The notes: a model not told the origin generated them from the sequence alone. DNA of 64,000 nt from an uncultured Pelagibacteraceae bacterium (GCA_902589765.1 CACIUF010000001.1:1-64000); one strand, 5' to 3'; shown: positions 20,487-30,996, numbered from the stretch's first letter. Program-made: numbers and translations.

Positions 20487-21263
20487 ATGAGAAAAATAAA
20501 CTTAGCGATTACTGGTTGCTTGGGCAGAATGGGTCAGCAACTGATAAAATCGTCAAAAAAAAATATTAATTTTAAATTAGTTACACTCACTGAAAATGTG
20601 TTAATCAATAAAAAAGTTAATGGGATCAAACTAGAATTGAATTCTGAAAAAGCCTTTAAAAAAACTGATGTAATTATTGATTTTACTGTACCTAGTTGCA
20701 CACTTGAAATACTAAAAATAGCAAAGAAGCTAAAAAAAAAAGTTGTAATTGGCACTACGGGATTTAACAAAAACCAGGAAGATCTTATTAAAAAATATTC
20801 AAAAAAAATACCAATTTTAAAAGCTGGTAATATGAGCTTAGGTATAAATCTTTTAGTTTATTTAACAGAAATTGCTTCAAGTTCTTTAGGGGAAAATTTT
20901 TTAAGTAAAGTTTTTGAAATACATCATAAACACAAAAAAGATTACCCATCAGGAACAGCATTAATGTTGGGTAAAGGAATAGCTGTCGGTAAAAATAAAA
21001 ATTTTTACAATTTATTAGGAAAGAAATATTTAAATACAAAAACATTTCCATATAGTAAAAAGATCAATTTCAACTCTATAAGAAAAGGTGAGATCATTGG
21101 GAAACATGAGGTAAAATTTTCTAGTGGTAAAGAAGTAATTACTTTAAATCATGAAGCTTTTGATAGAGCCCTTTACTCTGAGGGCGCGTTAACAGCAGCA
21201 AAATGGCTTATGAATAAAAAACCTGGCCTTTATTCAATGAGAGATTTAATGAATTTCAAGTAA
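20487..21263 (+). CDS. dapB: 4-hydroxy-tetrahydrodipicolinate reductase
   Basis: AITGCLGRMGQQL, VIGTTGFN, EIHHKHKKDYPSGTAL. Confidence 0.95.
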   Translation: MRKINLAITGCLGRMGQQLIKSSKKNINFKLVTLTENVLINKKVNGIKLELNSEKAFKKTDVIIDFTVPSCTLEILKIAKKLKKKVVIGTTGFNKNQEDLIKKYSKKIPILKAGNMSLGINLLVYLTEIASSSLGENFLSKVFEIHHKHKKDYPSGTALMLGKGIAVGKNKNFYNLLGKKYLNTKTFPYSKKINFNSIRKGEIIGKHEVKFSSGKEVITLNHEAFDRALYSEGALTAAKWLMNKKPGLYSMRDLMNFK

Positions 21264-21916
21264 TGGGTGAAATTCAAAGGGCAAAGACAGTTTTAAAAAT
21301 TTTAAATAAAACATATCCTAAAATTTATGTTCCATTAAAAAGTAGAAATGTTTTTACTCTTTTAATCTCTGTTCTACTTTCAGCACAATGTACAGATGTG
21401 AATGTTAACAATGTTACTAAAAATATTTATCCAAAATATTATACACCCAAACATTTTATAAAGTTAGGAAGAAAAAAAATTGAAAAATTAATCAAAAAAA
21501 TTGGTATTTTTAGAATTAAGGCAAAAAGTATTTACAACCTATCAAAAATATTGATAGAAAAATATAACGGCAAAGTTCCTAAAACATTTGAAGAATTAGA
21601 AAACTTACCAGGCGTTGGTCATAAAACCGCTGGGGTTGTAATGTCACAAGGTTTTGGATATCCAGCATTTCCAATTGATACACATATACACCGATTAGCT
21701 CAAAGATGGGGTTTAACAAGTGGAAAAAATGTTGTGCAAACTGAAAAGGATTTAAAAAGATTATTTCCTAAAAAAAGTTGGAACAAACTTCACCTTCAAA
21801 TAATATATTATGGACGAGAATATTGTAAAGCTAGAGAATGTTATGGAGTAACTTGTAAAATTTGTACCAGTTGTTATCCTAAAAGAAAGAAACCAATTAA
21901 AACAAAAAAAGCATAA
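21263..21916 (+). CDS. nth: Endonuclease III
   Basis: LPGVGHKTAGVV HhH; 4Fe-4S C-terminal CX6CX2CX5C. Confidence 0.95.
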   Translation: MGEIQRAKTVLKILNKTYPKIYVPLKSRNVFTLLISVLLSAQCTDVNVNNVTKNIYPKYYTPKHFIKLGRKKIEKLIKKIGIFRIKAKSIYNLSKILIEKYNGKVPKTFEELENLPGVGHKTAGVVMSQGFGYPAFPIDTHIHRLAQRWGLTSGKNVVQTEKDLKRLFPKKSWNKLHLQIIYYGREYCKARECYGVTCKICTSCYPKRKKPIKTKKA

Positions 21917-21917
21917 T

Positions 21918-22859
21918 ATGAAAGTTCTTGGAATCGGTAATGCAATCATTGACGTAATCTGTAAAGTTGATGAAAATTTTATACCAAAAAATAATCTTAC
22001 AAAAGGTACAATGAAATTATTTTTTGATGATATTGAATTTAAAAATCTTTTAAAAAATTTAAAAATTGAAAAATCAATTTCTGGCGGATCTGTTGCTAAT
22101 TCAATAGTGGGTTTATCACAACTAAAAAATGAGGTTGGTTTTATTGGAAAAATATCTGATGATGATTTTGGCTTAAAATATGAGGAGGGATTAAAAAAAG
22201 AAAATGTTAAATATTTTTATAAAAAACAAAAAGAAAGTATTCCAACAGGAACTTGTTTAATCCTAGTTACTCCAGACTCAGAAAGGACAATGTGTACTTT
22301 TTTAGGCACTGCAGGAAAAATTAATGAAAATGATATAGATGAAAACATAATTAAAAAAAGTGAATTAGTTTTTTTGGAAGGCTATTTATGGGATGAAGGT
22401 GACCCTAAAAGAGCATTTGAAAAAGCTATAAGCTGTTCAAATAAAGTTGCGATGTCTTTATCAGATTTATTTTGTGTGGAGAGACATAAAAAACAATTTT
22501 TAGAATTAGTCAAAAGTAAAATTGATATATTATTCGCAAATGAGCAAGAAATTATGTCTTTGATAGATAGTAAATCTTTTGATGATGTAATAGCTTTTTC
22601 TAAAAATCTTAAAAACAACATCGTGATTACTAGAGGTGAAGCAGGAGCAATTTCAATCAAAAATAATGAAGTGCAAGAATGTCCCGCAAAAAAAAATTTA
22701 AAAATTATTGATCTAACAGGAGCAGGAGATTTATTTGCTGCAGGTTATTTGCATGGTATAATTAACAATATGGATACTATGAATTCACTATTAAACGGTA
22801 CAGAAATGTCCTCTAAAATAATTCAAAAATTTGGTGCTAGAATAAATGAAAATTCTTAA
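21918..22859 (+). CDS. PfkB-family carbohydrate/adenosine kinase
   Basis: GGSVANSIVGLSQL, IDLTGAGDLFAAGYLHG. Confidence 0.88.
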   Translation: MKVLGIGNAIIDVICKVDENFIPKNNLTKGTMKLFFDDIEFKNLLKNLKIEKSISGGSVANSIVGLSQLKNEVGFIGKISDDDFGLKYEEGLKKENVKYFYKKQKESIPTGTCLILVTPDSERTMCTFLGTAGKINENDIDENIIKKSELVFLEGYLWDEGDPKRAFEKAISCSNKVAMSLSDLFCVERHKKQFLELVKSKIDILFANEQEIMSLIDSKSFDDVIAFSKNLKNNIVITRGEAGAISIKNNEVQECPAKKNLKIIDLTGAGDLFAAGYLHGIINNMDTMNSLLNGTEMSSKIIQKFGARINENS

Positions 22860-22864
22860 TTTCT

Positions 22865-22981
22865 TTATTTTTTAAAACGTTTAAAACTTCCTTTGCCTTT
22901 TTTAGGTTTAATAACTCGAGGTTTATACTTTTTAGTAAATAATTCTTTTGCAAACTTATTTTTTTTTGATTTCGTAGCCAT
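22865..22981 (-). CDS. arfA: ArfA-like alternative ribosome-rescue factor, 38 aa (not in ORF track)
   Basis: MATKSKKNKFAKELFTKKYKPRVIKPKKGKGSFKRFKK; resembles the E. coli ArfA core [19 protein letters not shown]. Confidence 0.55.
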   Translation of the reverse strand: MATKSKKNKFAKELFTKKYKPRVIKPKKGKGSFKRFKK

Positions 22982-23519
22982 TTTTATTACTTATAATAAA
23001 ATTCTCATCACCAAAAACATCTAAAATTTTTTTTCTTAATCTGTAAATATGGGTTTCAACTGTATGAGTTTCTAATTGTGACTGATATCTCCAAACTTTT
23101 GATTGTAATTCATCAATATTGACCGATTTTGCAGATTTAAAGAGATACATTATGGAACTAATTTCTTTTTCGGTAAGTTTAAGTTTATTTTTTTCAAAAA
23201 ACATTTCTCGCGAATTTAGATTAAATTTATAATTCCCAATTAAAATTTCTGATTTTTCATGAAAACTTTTTTTAATAAATTCAATATTTATTTTCTCTAA
23301 TAATTTGAAAATTGATATTGGAAATTTATCAAAAATGATTTGATTATTTAATCCTGGTATCACTTTTCGTGTAAGAATTAAACTATTTGATTTTAAATTA
23401 AGCTTAGGCAGTTGCTCCTTACTAATTCTTTCAAAATTAAGATTTATATCCTTTTTAATTTCTGTAAAAATTTTATATAATCCATCAAACTCATAAATGA
23501 TAAGATTGTAATTATTCAT
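22956..23519 (-). CDS. OmpR/PhoB-type winged-helix transcriptional regulator with degenerate N-terminal domain
   Basis: KLTEKEISSIMYLFKSAKSVNIDELQSKVWRYQSQLETHTVETHIYRLRKKI; ATG at 23519 preferred over TTG at 23531. Confidence 0.82.
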   Translation of the reverse strand: MNNYNLIIYEFDGLYKIFTEIKKDINLNFERISKEQLPKLNLKSNSLILTRKVIPGLNNQIIFDKFPISIFKLLEKINIEFIKKSFHEKSEILIGNYKFNLNSREMFFEKNKLKLTEKEISSIMYLFKSAKSVNIDELQSKVWRYQSQLETHTVETHIYRLRKKILDVFGDENFIISNKNGYEIKKK

Positions 23520-23532
23520 ATAGATATACAAT

Positions 23533-24027
23533 ATGATAATTTGTTTAAAAAATAAACATACACTAAAAATTGATGATTTTTATTTTAAATGTTGTTTTGG
23601 TGAAAATGGAAAGAGTAAAAAAAAAAGAGAAGGTGATAAAAAAACACCAATAGGTATTTTTTCTATTGAAAACCTCTATTACAGATCAGATAGAATTAGA
23701 AAACCCATAACAAAGTTAAAATGCGTGAAAATTACTAAAAACATGGGATGGTGTGATGATCCATATAGTCCAAAGAAATACAACAAATTAATTAATGTAA
23801 AAGAAAATATTAAACATGAAAAACTTCACCGAAAAGACAATCAATATGATTTGATTATTCCAATAAAGTATAATTATTTAAAACCAATCAGTTTTAAAGG
23901 AAGTTGTATTTTTATTCACTTAACAAAAAATTATCATCCGACTGCTGGATGTATAGCCATTAATAAAAAAGATTTTATGATTATGTTAAAATTGATTAAC
24001 AAAAAAACTAAAATCAAAATAAATTAG
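23533..24027 (+). CDS. L,D-transpeptidase (YkuD) family protein
   Basis: KKTPIGIFSIENLYYR, SCIFIHLTKNYHPTAGCIAI catalytic HX(n)GC motif. Confidence 0.85.
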   Translation: MIICLKNKHTLKIDDFYFKCCFGENGKSKKKREGDKKTPIGIFSIENLYYRSDRIRKPITKLKCVKITKNMGWCDDPYSPKKYNKLINVKENIKHEKLHRKDNQYDLIIPIKYNYLKPISFKGSCIFIHLTKNYHPTAGCIAINKKDFMIMLKLINKKTKIKIN

Positions 24028-24683
24028 GATCTTTGACCAAATATTTTAGATCCGATCCGGATATATGTAGCAGAATTTTTTAATGCATCTAAATAATCTG
24101 AAGACATACCCATACTCAACTCTTTTAAATTTAAGCTATTATTTAAAACATTCATTTCTTTAAAAAAAATATCAGAAGGTTTATCAATAGGTGGTATACA
24201 CATTAACCCTACAACATCTAAGTTAAGTTCTTTACAATTTAAATATAATTGAGAAACTGAAGATTTATCTGCACCAAATTTTTGCTTTTCATCACCAATA
24301 TTTACTTGAATAAAGACCTTAACGTTTTTATTTTGCTTCTGTTGTTCAACAGATATTTTTTTTGCAAGTTTTTCACTATCTACAGAATGTATATAATCAA
24401 ACAATTTTACTGCTGATTTGACCTTATTTGTTTGCAATCCACCTATTAGATGTAATTTAATATCATTTTTGTTTGACTTTATACTGCTCCATTTTTCTAC
24501 AGCTTCTTGAACTTTGTTTTCACCAAAATCTGAATGTCCATATTCAATTAATGGAGATATCTTATCCATTCCAAAGGTCTTTGAAACTGCAATAATTTTT
24601 GGCATTTTATTATTTTCTGAATGAGATAGATTTTGATTTATTTCATCTTTAATGTTGATTAAATTTTGAACTATTTGATGCAT
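24024..24683 (-). CDS. YggS/PLPBP family PLP-homeostasis protein
   Basis: IIAVSKTF, HLIGGLQTNKVKSAVKLFDYIHSVDS, LSMGMSSDYLDAL. Confidence 0.93.
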   Translation of the reverse strand: MHQIVQNLINIKDEINQNLSHSENNKMPKIIAVSKTFGMDKISPLIEYGHSDFGENKVQEAVEKWSSIKSNKNDIKLHLIGGLQTNKVKSAVKLFDYIHSVDSEKLAKKISVEQQKQNKNVKVFIQVNIGDEKQKFGADKSSVSQLYLNCKELNLDVVGLMCIPPIDKPSDIFFKEMNVLNNSLNLKELSMGMSSDYLDALKNSATYIRIGSKIFGQRS

Positions 24684-25223
24684 ATTAAATTACTTAATAA
24701 ATATTACTTTATAAATACATTCGATACAAATAATTTAGAAAAACAAGATAAGGCAACAATAATTATTTATAGAAACTATATCTCTATAAAGAAAGATATA
24801 AACAAAATTATTAAACTTAAAAATTTTCTTAAAAAAAAGGGAAATAAATTTTATTTGGCAAATAATTTCAAATTAGCTCTGAAACTTGGACTAGATGGAG
24901 TTTATCTACCTTCTTTCAACAAAAAATTTAATCACTTATCCTATGCTAAGATGAAAAATTTTAGTGTAATTGGATCTGCACACAACTTAAAAGAAATAAA
25001 AATTAAAGAATTACAAAAAGTTGAGACTATTTTTATATCTTCATTGTTTAAAAAAAATAAAAATTATCTAGGTTTAAATAAATTCAAAATTTTGTGTAAT
25101 TATACACAAAATGAAGTTGTTGCTTTAGGGGGAATATCCAAAGAAAATCTTAAAGTACTAAAACTATTGGATATTACTGGTTTTAGTGGGATTTCTTTTT
25201 TTAAGAAAAAAAAAGGCCCCTAA
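24678..25223 (+). CDS. Thiamine-phosphate synthase-like (ThiE/TenI) protein
   Basis: GLDGVYLPSFNKKF, VIGSAHNLKEIK, VVALGGISKENLKVLK; ATG at 24678 preferred over TTG at 24666. Confidence 0.72.
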   Translation: MHIKLLNKYYFINTFDTNNLEKQDKATIIIYRNYISIKKDINKIIKLKNFLKKKGNKFYLANNFKLALKLGLDGVYLPSFNKKFNHLSYAKMKNFSVIGSAHNLKEIKIKELQKVETIFISSLFKKNKNYLGLNKFKILCNYTQNEVVALGGISKENLKVLKLLDITGFSGISFFKKKKGP

Positions 25224-25235
25224 AAGGGGCCTTTT
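25211..25235. terminator. Bidirectional intrinsic terminator hairpin
   Basis: AAAAGGCCCC-TAAAA-GGGGCCTTTT: 10-bp stem, A/T flanks on both sides, between convergent genes. Confidence 0.88.
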
Positions 25236-25259
25236 CTATAAATTTGTCTTCTAAATTAA

Positions 25260-26222
25260 TTAGAATGCAAATGATAATGTGAACTCGTAACCTTCGAAGT
25301 CGTTAGTTGCAGTTCCATCCATAGAATTTACTTCGTTCATAGCACCAGCTAATGTCATTCCACCCATTGTGTATGAAGCAGAAATACCAGTAGACTCTTG
25401 GTCAGTTAAATTAGCTGCACTATCAAACTCTAACTCATGGTGACTGTAACCGATAGACATATCATCATTTACTGCGTAAGTAATACCAAAAGCAGTTGAC
25501 TCTTGACTGTTACTTGCAGTGTCATGATCTGCCTCTGATTGCTGTACACCAACAGTGAAAGCACCTACAGCATATTTAACATACATTGTAGAGTTATCAG
25601 TGTTTTTACTTACAGCAACTTGTTTATCAGCAGCAGCATAACCTAAAGTTAGGCCTTCAACCATTTCTGGTGATAACGCAATAGCAAAGTCAGTAAATGA
25701 CTCTTCTACTGCAGCAGCACCACCGTCATTTTGGTAAGCCATAGTAAACGTTGCACCACCGATGTTTGGCGACTTGTAAATAAACATGTTATTTCCACCG
25801 CCACCACCAATTACAGTTGGACTACCTGATGTAGATGTTCCATCTGTATCGATAATGTCCCATGCTTCTTCGTAAGCATTTGGAGTTACATCGTCAACAG
25901 CACCCATAGCAGATGAAGCACCATGACCATCGAAGATTAGGGTTCCCCAGTCTCCGCCCATAGACAAGCTGTAATCATCTAATGTACCACCGTCGATTTC
26001 GTATTTAACAGTTATAGCGACTCCATTATCTGTTTCACCGCTAGCACTAAAGTTTAGACTATCACCCATGTAAAAGCCGTTCCCTCTAGTTCCATTTCCT
26101 CTGTTAGTGTCGTCAAAAGATATTGAAGCACCACCTGATACTGACATATCAGCAGCACCAGCAGAGAAAGAAACAAGAGAACCAGCTAAAGCTGATAATC
26201 CGATTTTTTTCAAATTGTTCAT
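25260..26222 (-). CDS. Outer-membrane porin
   Basis: Signal peptide MNNLKKIGLSALAGSLVSFSAGA; beta-strand repeats ending YEFTLSFAF; AAGGAG RBS; visibly higher GC than neighbours. Confidence 0.88.
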   Translation of the reverse strand: MNNLKKIGLSALAGSLVSFSAGAADMSVSGGASISFDDTNRGNGTRGNGFYMGDSLNFSASGETDNGVAITVKYEIDGGTLDDYSLSMGGDWGTLIFDGHGASSAMGAVDDVTPNAYEEAWDIIDTDGTSTSGSPTVIGGGGGNNMFIYKSPNIGGATFTMAYQNDGGAAAVEESFTDFAIALSPEMVEGLTLGYAAADKQVAVSKNTDNSTMYVKYAVGAFTVGVQQSEADHDTASNSQESTAFGITYAVNDDMSIGYSHHELEFDSAANLTDQESTGISASYTMGGMTLAGAMNEVNSMDGTATNDFEGYEFTLSFAF

Positions 26223-26423
26223 ATTAATTACTCCTTTGTAATTGTTTGTTATTAATAATAAACGTGAGCAAAATAACATTTTATGACCAAAAAACCCCTT
26301 AATTGCCTTTTTTTTGATATTTATTTAAATGATGTTGCAAATATATCACACAAAAAATATGAATTTTTTTAATTATTTTAGATTTAAATGTATATTTATT
26401 CTTATTTCATCTAAAAACTGAAA

Positions 26424-26993
26424 ATGCTTAAATTTCTTCAAAACATAAAATTAGTCATTTTTTTGCTAATGATTTTAATCCTATCATCTTGCTCAAAAGG
26501 TTTTTTTAAACCTGGCGATGCCAGAAAAAACCCACCTGATCCAAAACTTAGGGTGAAGAAGAATTTAGAGGAAGGAAAAGGATTTAGAATAGATAACATG
26601 ATGAAGGGTGGAAGCGGTGCAACTAACTTTGAATTTGCAAGCTCCAATGAATTATGGCGAGCTTCTCTTGATGTTTTGGATTTTATGCCATTGACCTCTG
26701 CTAACTATAGTGGTGGAATAATAATAACTGATTGGTATTCTGAGCAAGGTAATGCTGATGAGTCTCTTAAAATTACAATAAGATTTTTAAGTAACGAAAT
26801 TAGATCTGATGCTATAGATGTTGATGTCTTTTATAAAAAATGTGTTACACCAAGTAATTGCAGTATTAATAAACAAGATGGACAATTAAAAAAAGAAATT
26901 ACCAAACAAATACTTGCAAAAGCAACTATTTTTAAAAAGCAGTCTAAAGATAAGAATTTTAAACCTTATCAAATGAGTACCCCCGGAGACTAG
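26424..26993 (+). CDS. DUF3576-like lipoprotein
   Basis: Lipobox LILSSCSKG; ELWRASLDVLDFMPLTSANYSGGIIITDWYS. Confidence 0.8.
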   Translation: MLKFLQNIKLVIFLLMILILSSCSKGFFKPGDARKNPPDPKLRVKKNLEEGKGFRIDNMMKGGSGATNFEFASSNELWRASLDVLDFMPLTSANYSGGIIITDWYSEQGNADESLKITIRFLSNEIRSDAIDVDVFYKKCVTPSNCSINKQDGQLKKEITKQILAKATIFKKQSKDKNFKPYQMSTPGD

Positions 26994-27013
26994 CCTAAAA
27001 TATTTTTTTAGAA

Positions 27014-29548
27014 GTGGATAGATACAATTTTAAAATCGTTGAACAAAAATGGCAAGATTTTTGGGAAAAAAATAAAAGTTTCAAAGTAAAAACTGATCCT
27101 GCAAGGAAAAAATTTTATTGTCTTGAAATGTTCCCTTATCCCTCAGGAAAAATTCATATGGGTCATGTGAGAAATTACACCATAGGAGATGTATTGGCGC
27201 GTTACAAATCACTTCAAGGTTATAATGTTTTACATCCAATGGGCTGGGACTCATTTGGTATGCCAGCTGAAAATGCTGCAAGACAAAACAATCTTGACCC
27301 AAAGAAATGGACTGAAGCAAACATTTCAAATATGAAAACGCAACTAAAAAAACTAGGGTTATCAATAGATTGGGATAGAGAAATTTCTACTTGTAATAAA
27401 GATTATTACAAACATCAACAAGCTTTTTTCTTAGAATTATTTAAAAAAAAACTTGTATATAGAAAAGAAAATTATGTAAATTGGGATCCAGTTGATCAAA
27501 CAGTTCTAGCAAATGAACAAGTCATCGATGGTAAAGGTTGGCGTTCTGGAGCAGTTGTTGAGAGAAAAAAATTAAATCAATGGTTTTTTAATATATCCAA
27601 GTTTTCACAAGAGCTACTAGATGGTCTAGAGAAACTCGACTCTTGGCCAAACAAAGTGAAAACAATGCAAAAAAATTGGATTGGAAAATCTTTTGGATGT
27701 GAGATTGATTTTAAAATTGAGGGAGATTTACCCATTAAAAATATTAAATGTTTTACTACAAGACCAGATACCTTGTTTGGATTTTCCTTTTTAGCGTTGT
27801 CCGTAGATCACGAGATTTCAAAATTTTTTCAAAATAACAAGGATTTTTTGAATTTTAAGGAGGAATGTTCTAAAACTGGGACAACTGAAGAAGCGATAGC
27901 AGTTGGAGAAAAAATTGGTTTTAAAACAAATCTAGAAGCTGTAAATCCTTTAAATCCAAAACAAAAAGTACCAGTATATTTTGCAAACTTTGTACTTATG
28001 GATTATGGATTTGGTGCAGTTTTTGGTTGTCCTGCGCATGATCAACGAGATTTTGATTTCGCAAAAAAATATAATTTAGATATAAAAACTGTTGTACGAC
28101 CACTTGACAAAGATGAAAAATTTGAAGTAAGTGATGAGGCATATCCTGGGCCAGGTATCTTGATTAATTCTGATTTCCTTAATGGCCTTAAAGCACCAGA
28201 AAATTCTATTTCAGAGACAATAAAGATTTTAGAGGAAAAAAAATTAGGAAAAAAACAAATTAACTTTAGACTAAAAGACTGGGGTGTTTCTAGACAGAGA
28301 TATTGGGGATGTCCAATCCCTATAGCTTACGATAAGGATGGCAAAGCTTACCCAATTCCGAAATCAATGTTACCGGTGGAATTACCAGAAAATATAGATC
28401 TTAATGTAAAAGGTAATCCACTCGATAGCCAGAATAATTGGAGAGAAATAAGTTTAGATGGAAAAAAGTTATTTAGGGAGACTGACACATTAGATACTTT
28501 TGTTTGCTCATCTTGGTATTATCTAAGATTCTGTTCGCCAACAGAAAGTGAATATGGATTTAAAAAAAAAGATATCGATTATTGGATGCCTGTAGATCAA
28601 TATATTGGTGGTGTTGAACATGCAATTTTACATTTACTTTATTCAAGATTTTTTATGCAAGCGTTATCACATGATAATAAAAATTTTGATATATTAGAGC
28701 CATTCAGTGGCCTGTTTACACAAGGAATGGTCTGTCATGAAACTTATAAAGATCCTAATAATAATTGGGTTAGTCCTGATGAAATTGAAAATATAGATGG
28801 TAAAAAATATCTTAAAAAAGATAAATCTAAATTAATTACAATCGGACCATCAGAGTCTATGTCAAAGTCAAAAAAAAATACAATCGATCCAGAAAATATA
28901 ATTGCTAATTATGGCGCTGACTCAGCAAGACTTTTTATTTTATCTGATAGTCCTCCAGAGAAAGATGTTCAGTGGTCAGAGGAAGGTATTCTCTCATCTT
29001 TTAAGTTTGTGCAGAAACTTTGGAAATTAAACGAAAAAATCGTAGATGAAATTAATAAAGATCATAACAAAGATAACGATGATGAAATTTCAAAATATAC
29101 CAATAAGTATTTAAAAAAAGTGCACGATAATCTTGAAAGTTTTAGTTATAATAAAATTGTAGCTAATTTATATGAAATGTACTCGTTCTTGAATAAGCAA
29201 ATAGAAAAAAAATACACGAAAAAAACAATTTTTGAAAATTATGAAAAAATTTTAATTGTTATGACCCCAATTTTACCACATTTTGCTAATGAGTGTCTAA
29301 GTATTATAAAGGCCAAGAATTTTAAATGGCCAAAATATAATACTTCAATGTTAAAAGAGGATACAATTAACATTGTTATACAAATTAATGGAAAAAAAAG
29401 AGGTCTTATACAAACAAAGCCAAATATAACTGAGGAAAAACTCTTTGAAATAATTAATAATAATGAGAAAATAAAAAAATATTTAGATCAAAAAAATATA
29501 AAAAGGAAAATTTATATAAAAGACAAACTTTTGAATATAATAATTTAA
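27014..29548 (+). CDS. leuS: Leucyl-tRNA synthetase (GTG start)
   Basis: [35 protein letters not shown]. Confidence 0.98.
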   Translation: MDRYNFKIVEQKWQDFWEKNKSFKVKTDPARKKFYCLEMFPYPSGKIHMGHVRNYTIGDVLARYKSLQGYNVLHPMGWDSFGMPAENAARQNNLDPKKWTEANISNMKTQLKKLGLSIDWDREISTCNKDYYKHQQAFFLELFKKKLVYRKENYVNWDPVDQTVLANEQVIDGKGWRSGAVVERKKLNQWFFNISKFSQELLDGLEKLDSWPNKVKTMQKNWIGKSFGCEIDFKIEGDLPIKNIKCFTTRPDTLFGFSFLALSVDHEISKFFQNNKDFLNFKEECSKTGTTEEAIAVGEKIGFKTNLEAVNPLNPKQKVPVYFANFVLMDYGFGAVFGCPAHDQRDFDFAKKYNLDIKTVVRPLDKDEKFEVSDEAYPGPGILINSDFLNGLKAPENSISETIKILEEKKLGKKQINFRLKDWGVSRQRYWGCPIPIAYDKDGKAYPIPKSMLPVELPENIDLNVKGNPLDSQNNWREISLDGKKLFRETDTLDTFVCSSWYYLRFCSPTESEYGFKKKDIDYWMPVDQYIGGVEHAILHLLYSRFFMQALSHDNKNFDILEPFSGLFTQGMVCHETYKDPNNNWVSPDEIENIDGKKYLKKDKSKLITIGPSESMSKSKKNTIDPENIIANYGADSARLFILSDSPPEKDVQWSEEGILSSFKFVQKLWKLNEKIVDEINKDHNKDNDDEISKYTNKYLKKVHDNLESFSYNKIVANLYEMYSFLNKQIEKKYTKKTIFENYEKILIVMTPILPHFANECLSIIKAKNFKWPKYNTSMLKEDTINIVIQINGKKRGLIQTKPNITEEKLFEIINNNEKIKKYLDQKNIKRKIYIKDKLLNIII

Positions 29549-30007
29549 ATGTTAAAAAAAATTTTTTTTGTAGTTTTATCATTAAGTCTATTAAGTAATT
29601 GTGAATATAGGCCAGTCTATTCTAACCAAAATTTTGTTGATTATAAAATCATCATAACAAATTTTACAGGTGATAAAGATATAAATAATTTGATAGCTAC
29701 AAACCTTAAAAGAAATAGTAAAAATGATTCCAATGAAATTATAAATATAAGTTTCAATACTAATTATTCAAAAAATGTTTTAGCCAAAAATACAACAGGC
29801 TCAATAACTGATTACCAAGCTAATGTAGTTACATTTTTTGCGATCAAAAAAAGAGATGGCTCAGAAAATTTTGAAGTAAATGAAAAATTTAATTTTAAAA
29901 AAATTGACGATAAATATGAAGAAAAAAATTATGAAAAAAATATTAAAAGAAATCTCGCTAATTCAATATCACAAAAGCTAATTCTCCGGCTTGCAATGAT
30001 TAAATGA
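29549..30007 (+). CDS. lptE: LPS-assembly lipoprotein LptE
   Basis: Lipobox LLSNCEYRPVY; between leuS and holA. Confidence 0.8.
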   Translation: MLKKIFFVVLSLSLLSNCEYRPVYSNQNFVDYKIIITNFTGDKDINNLIATNLKRNSKNDSNEIINISFNTNYSKNVLAKNTTGSITDYQANVVTFFAIKKRDGSENFEVNEKFNFKKIDDKYEEKNYEKNIKRNLANSISQKLILRLAMIK

Positions 30008-30996
30008 TTCTAAAAACATTTGAATTAAATAAAATCAAAAACAATACGATTTTCCACTTATTATACGGCAAAAATGAGGGTTTAAAATCAGAATGCATTA
30101 ACGAAATAATAAAAAGATATAAAGGAAAAATTTTTAAATATGATGAAAAACAGATCAAAGATGAAATTGAACCTTTTTATGAAAATGTTTTATCTGGCTC
30201 ATTATTCGATAATAATAAGGTCATAATAATTAACAGAGCTACAGATAAAATTTATGAAATTATTCTGAACTTGATTGATCGGGATTTAGATAATATTAAA
30301 ATAATTTTAAATGCAGATCTATTAGAAACAAAATCAAAGCTAAGATCTCTTTTTGAAAAAAATAAAGATTTAATTTGCATTCCTACATATCAAGATAATA
30401 ATGAAACTCTATCAAGATTGACTGTATTAATTTTAAAAAAGGAAAACATCTCAATTTCACAACAAAATATAAATTTGATAGTTGAGAAATGTAATGGTGA
30501 TAGACAGAATTTACAGAATGAACTTAATAAAATAAAAAATTATGCTTCTAATAAAAAAAAAATTTCAACCGAAGAAATTGTAAAATTAATTAATTTAAGT
30601 GAAAATTATGGATTGTCAGAACTTATTGATAATTGTTTGGCCCAAAATAAAAATAAAACCATAAACATACTAAATGAAAATAATTATAATCCTGAAGATA
30701 GTATTATAATTTTAAGAACCTTCTTGGCCAAAGCTAAAAAAATTTTAAAACTTGCAACTCAATTAGAACGAAATAATGATATTAATAAAACAATTAATTC
30801 AGCTAAACCACCTATCTTTTGGAAAGATAAAGAAATTGTTAAAATACAACTTAGTAAATGGAAACTTAAAGAAATAAAAAAACTCATAAATAGTATAAGT
30901 GATGTAGAACTAGAGATAAAAAAAAATTATAACAATTCTTTATGTATAACTACCAACTTTATTATAGAAAAAAGCAATTCTAAAATTAATAATTAG
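30004..30996 (+). CDS. holA: DNA polymerase III subunit delta
   Basis: FHLLYGKNEGL, LLETKSKLRSLFEK; downstream of lptE. Confidence 0.85.
   Translation: MILKTFELNKIKNNTIFHLLYGKNEGLKSECINEIIKRYKGKIFKYDEKQIKDEIEPFYENVLSGSLFDNNKVIIINRATDKIYEIILNLIDRDLDNIKIILNADLLETKSKLRSLFEKNKDLICIPTYQDNNETLSRLTVLILKKENISISQQNINLIVEKCNGDRQNLQNELNKIKNYASNKKKISTEEIVKLINLSENYGLSELIDNCLAQNKNKTINILNENNYNPEDSIIILRTFLAKAKKILKLATQLERNNDINKTINSAKPPIFWKDKEIVKIQLSKWKLKEIKKLINSISDVELEIKKNYNNSLCITTNFIIEKSNSKINN

Noticed and set aside
26223-26423. Porin/DUF3576 intergenic region considered as a riboswitch or sRNA locus
   Set aside because: Contains a good RBS (AAGGAG) and AT-rich promoter-like DNA but no convincing structured RNA by eye; a covariance-model search would be needed.
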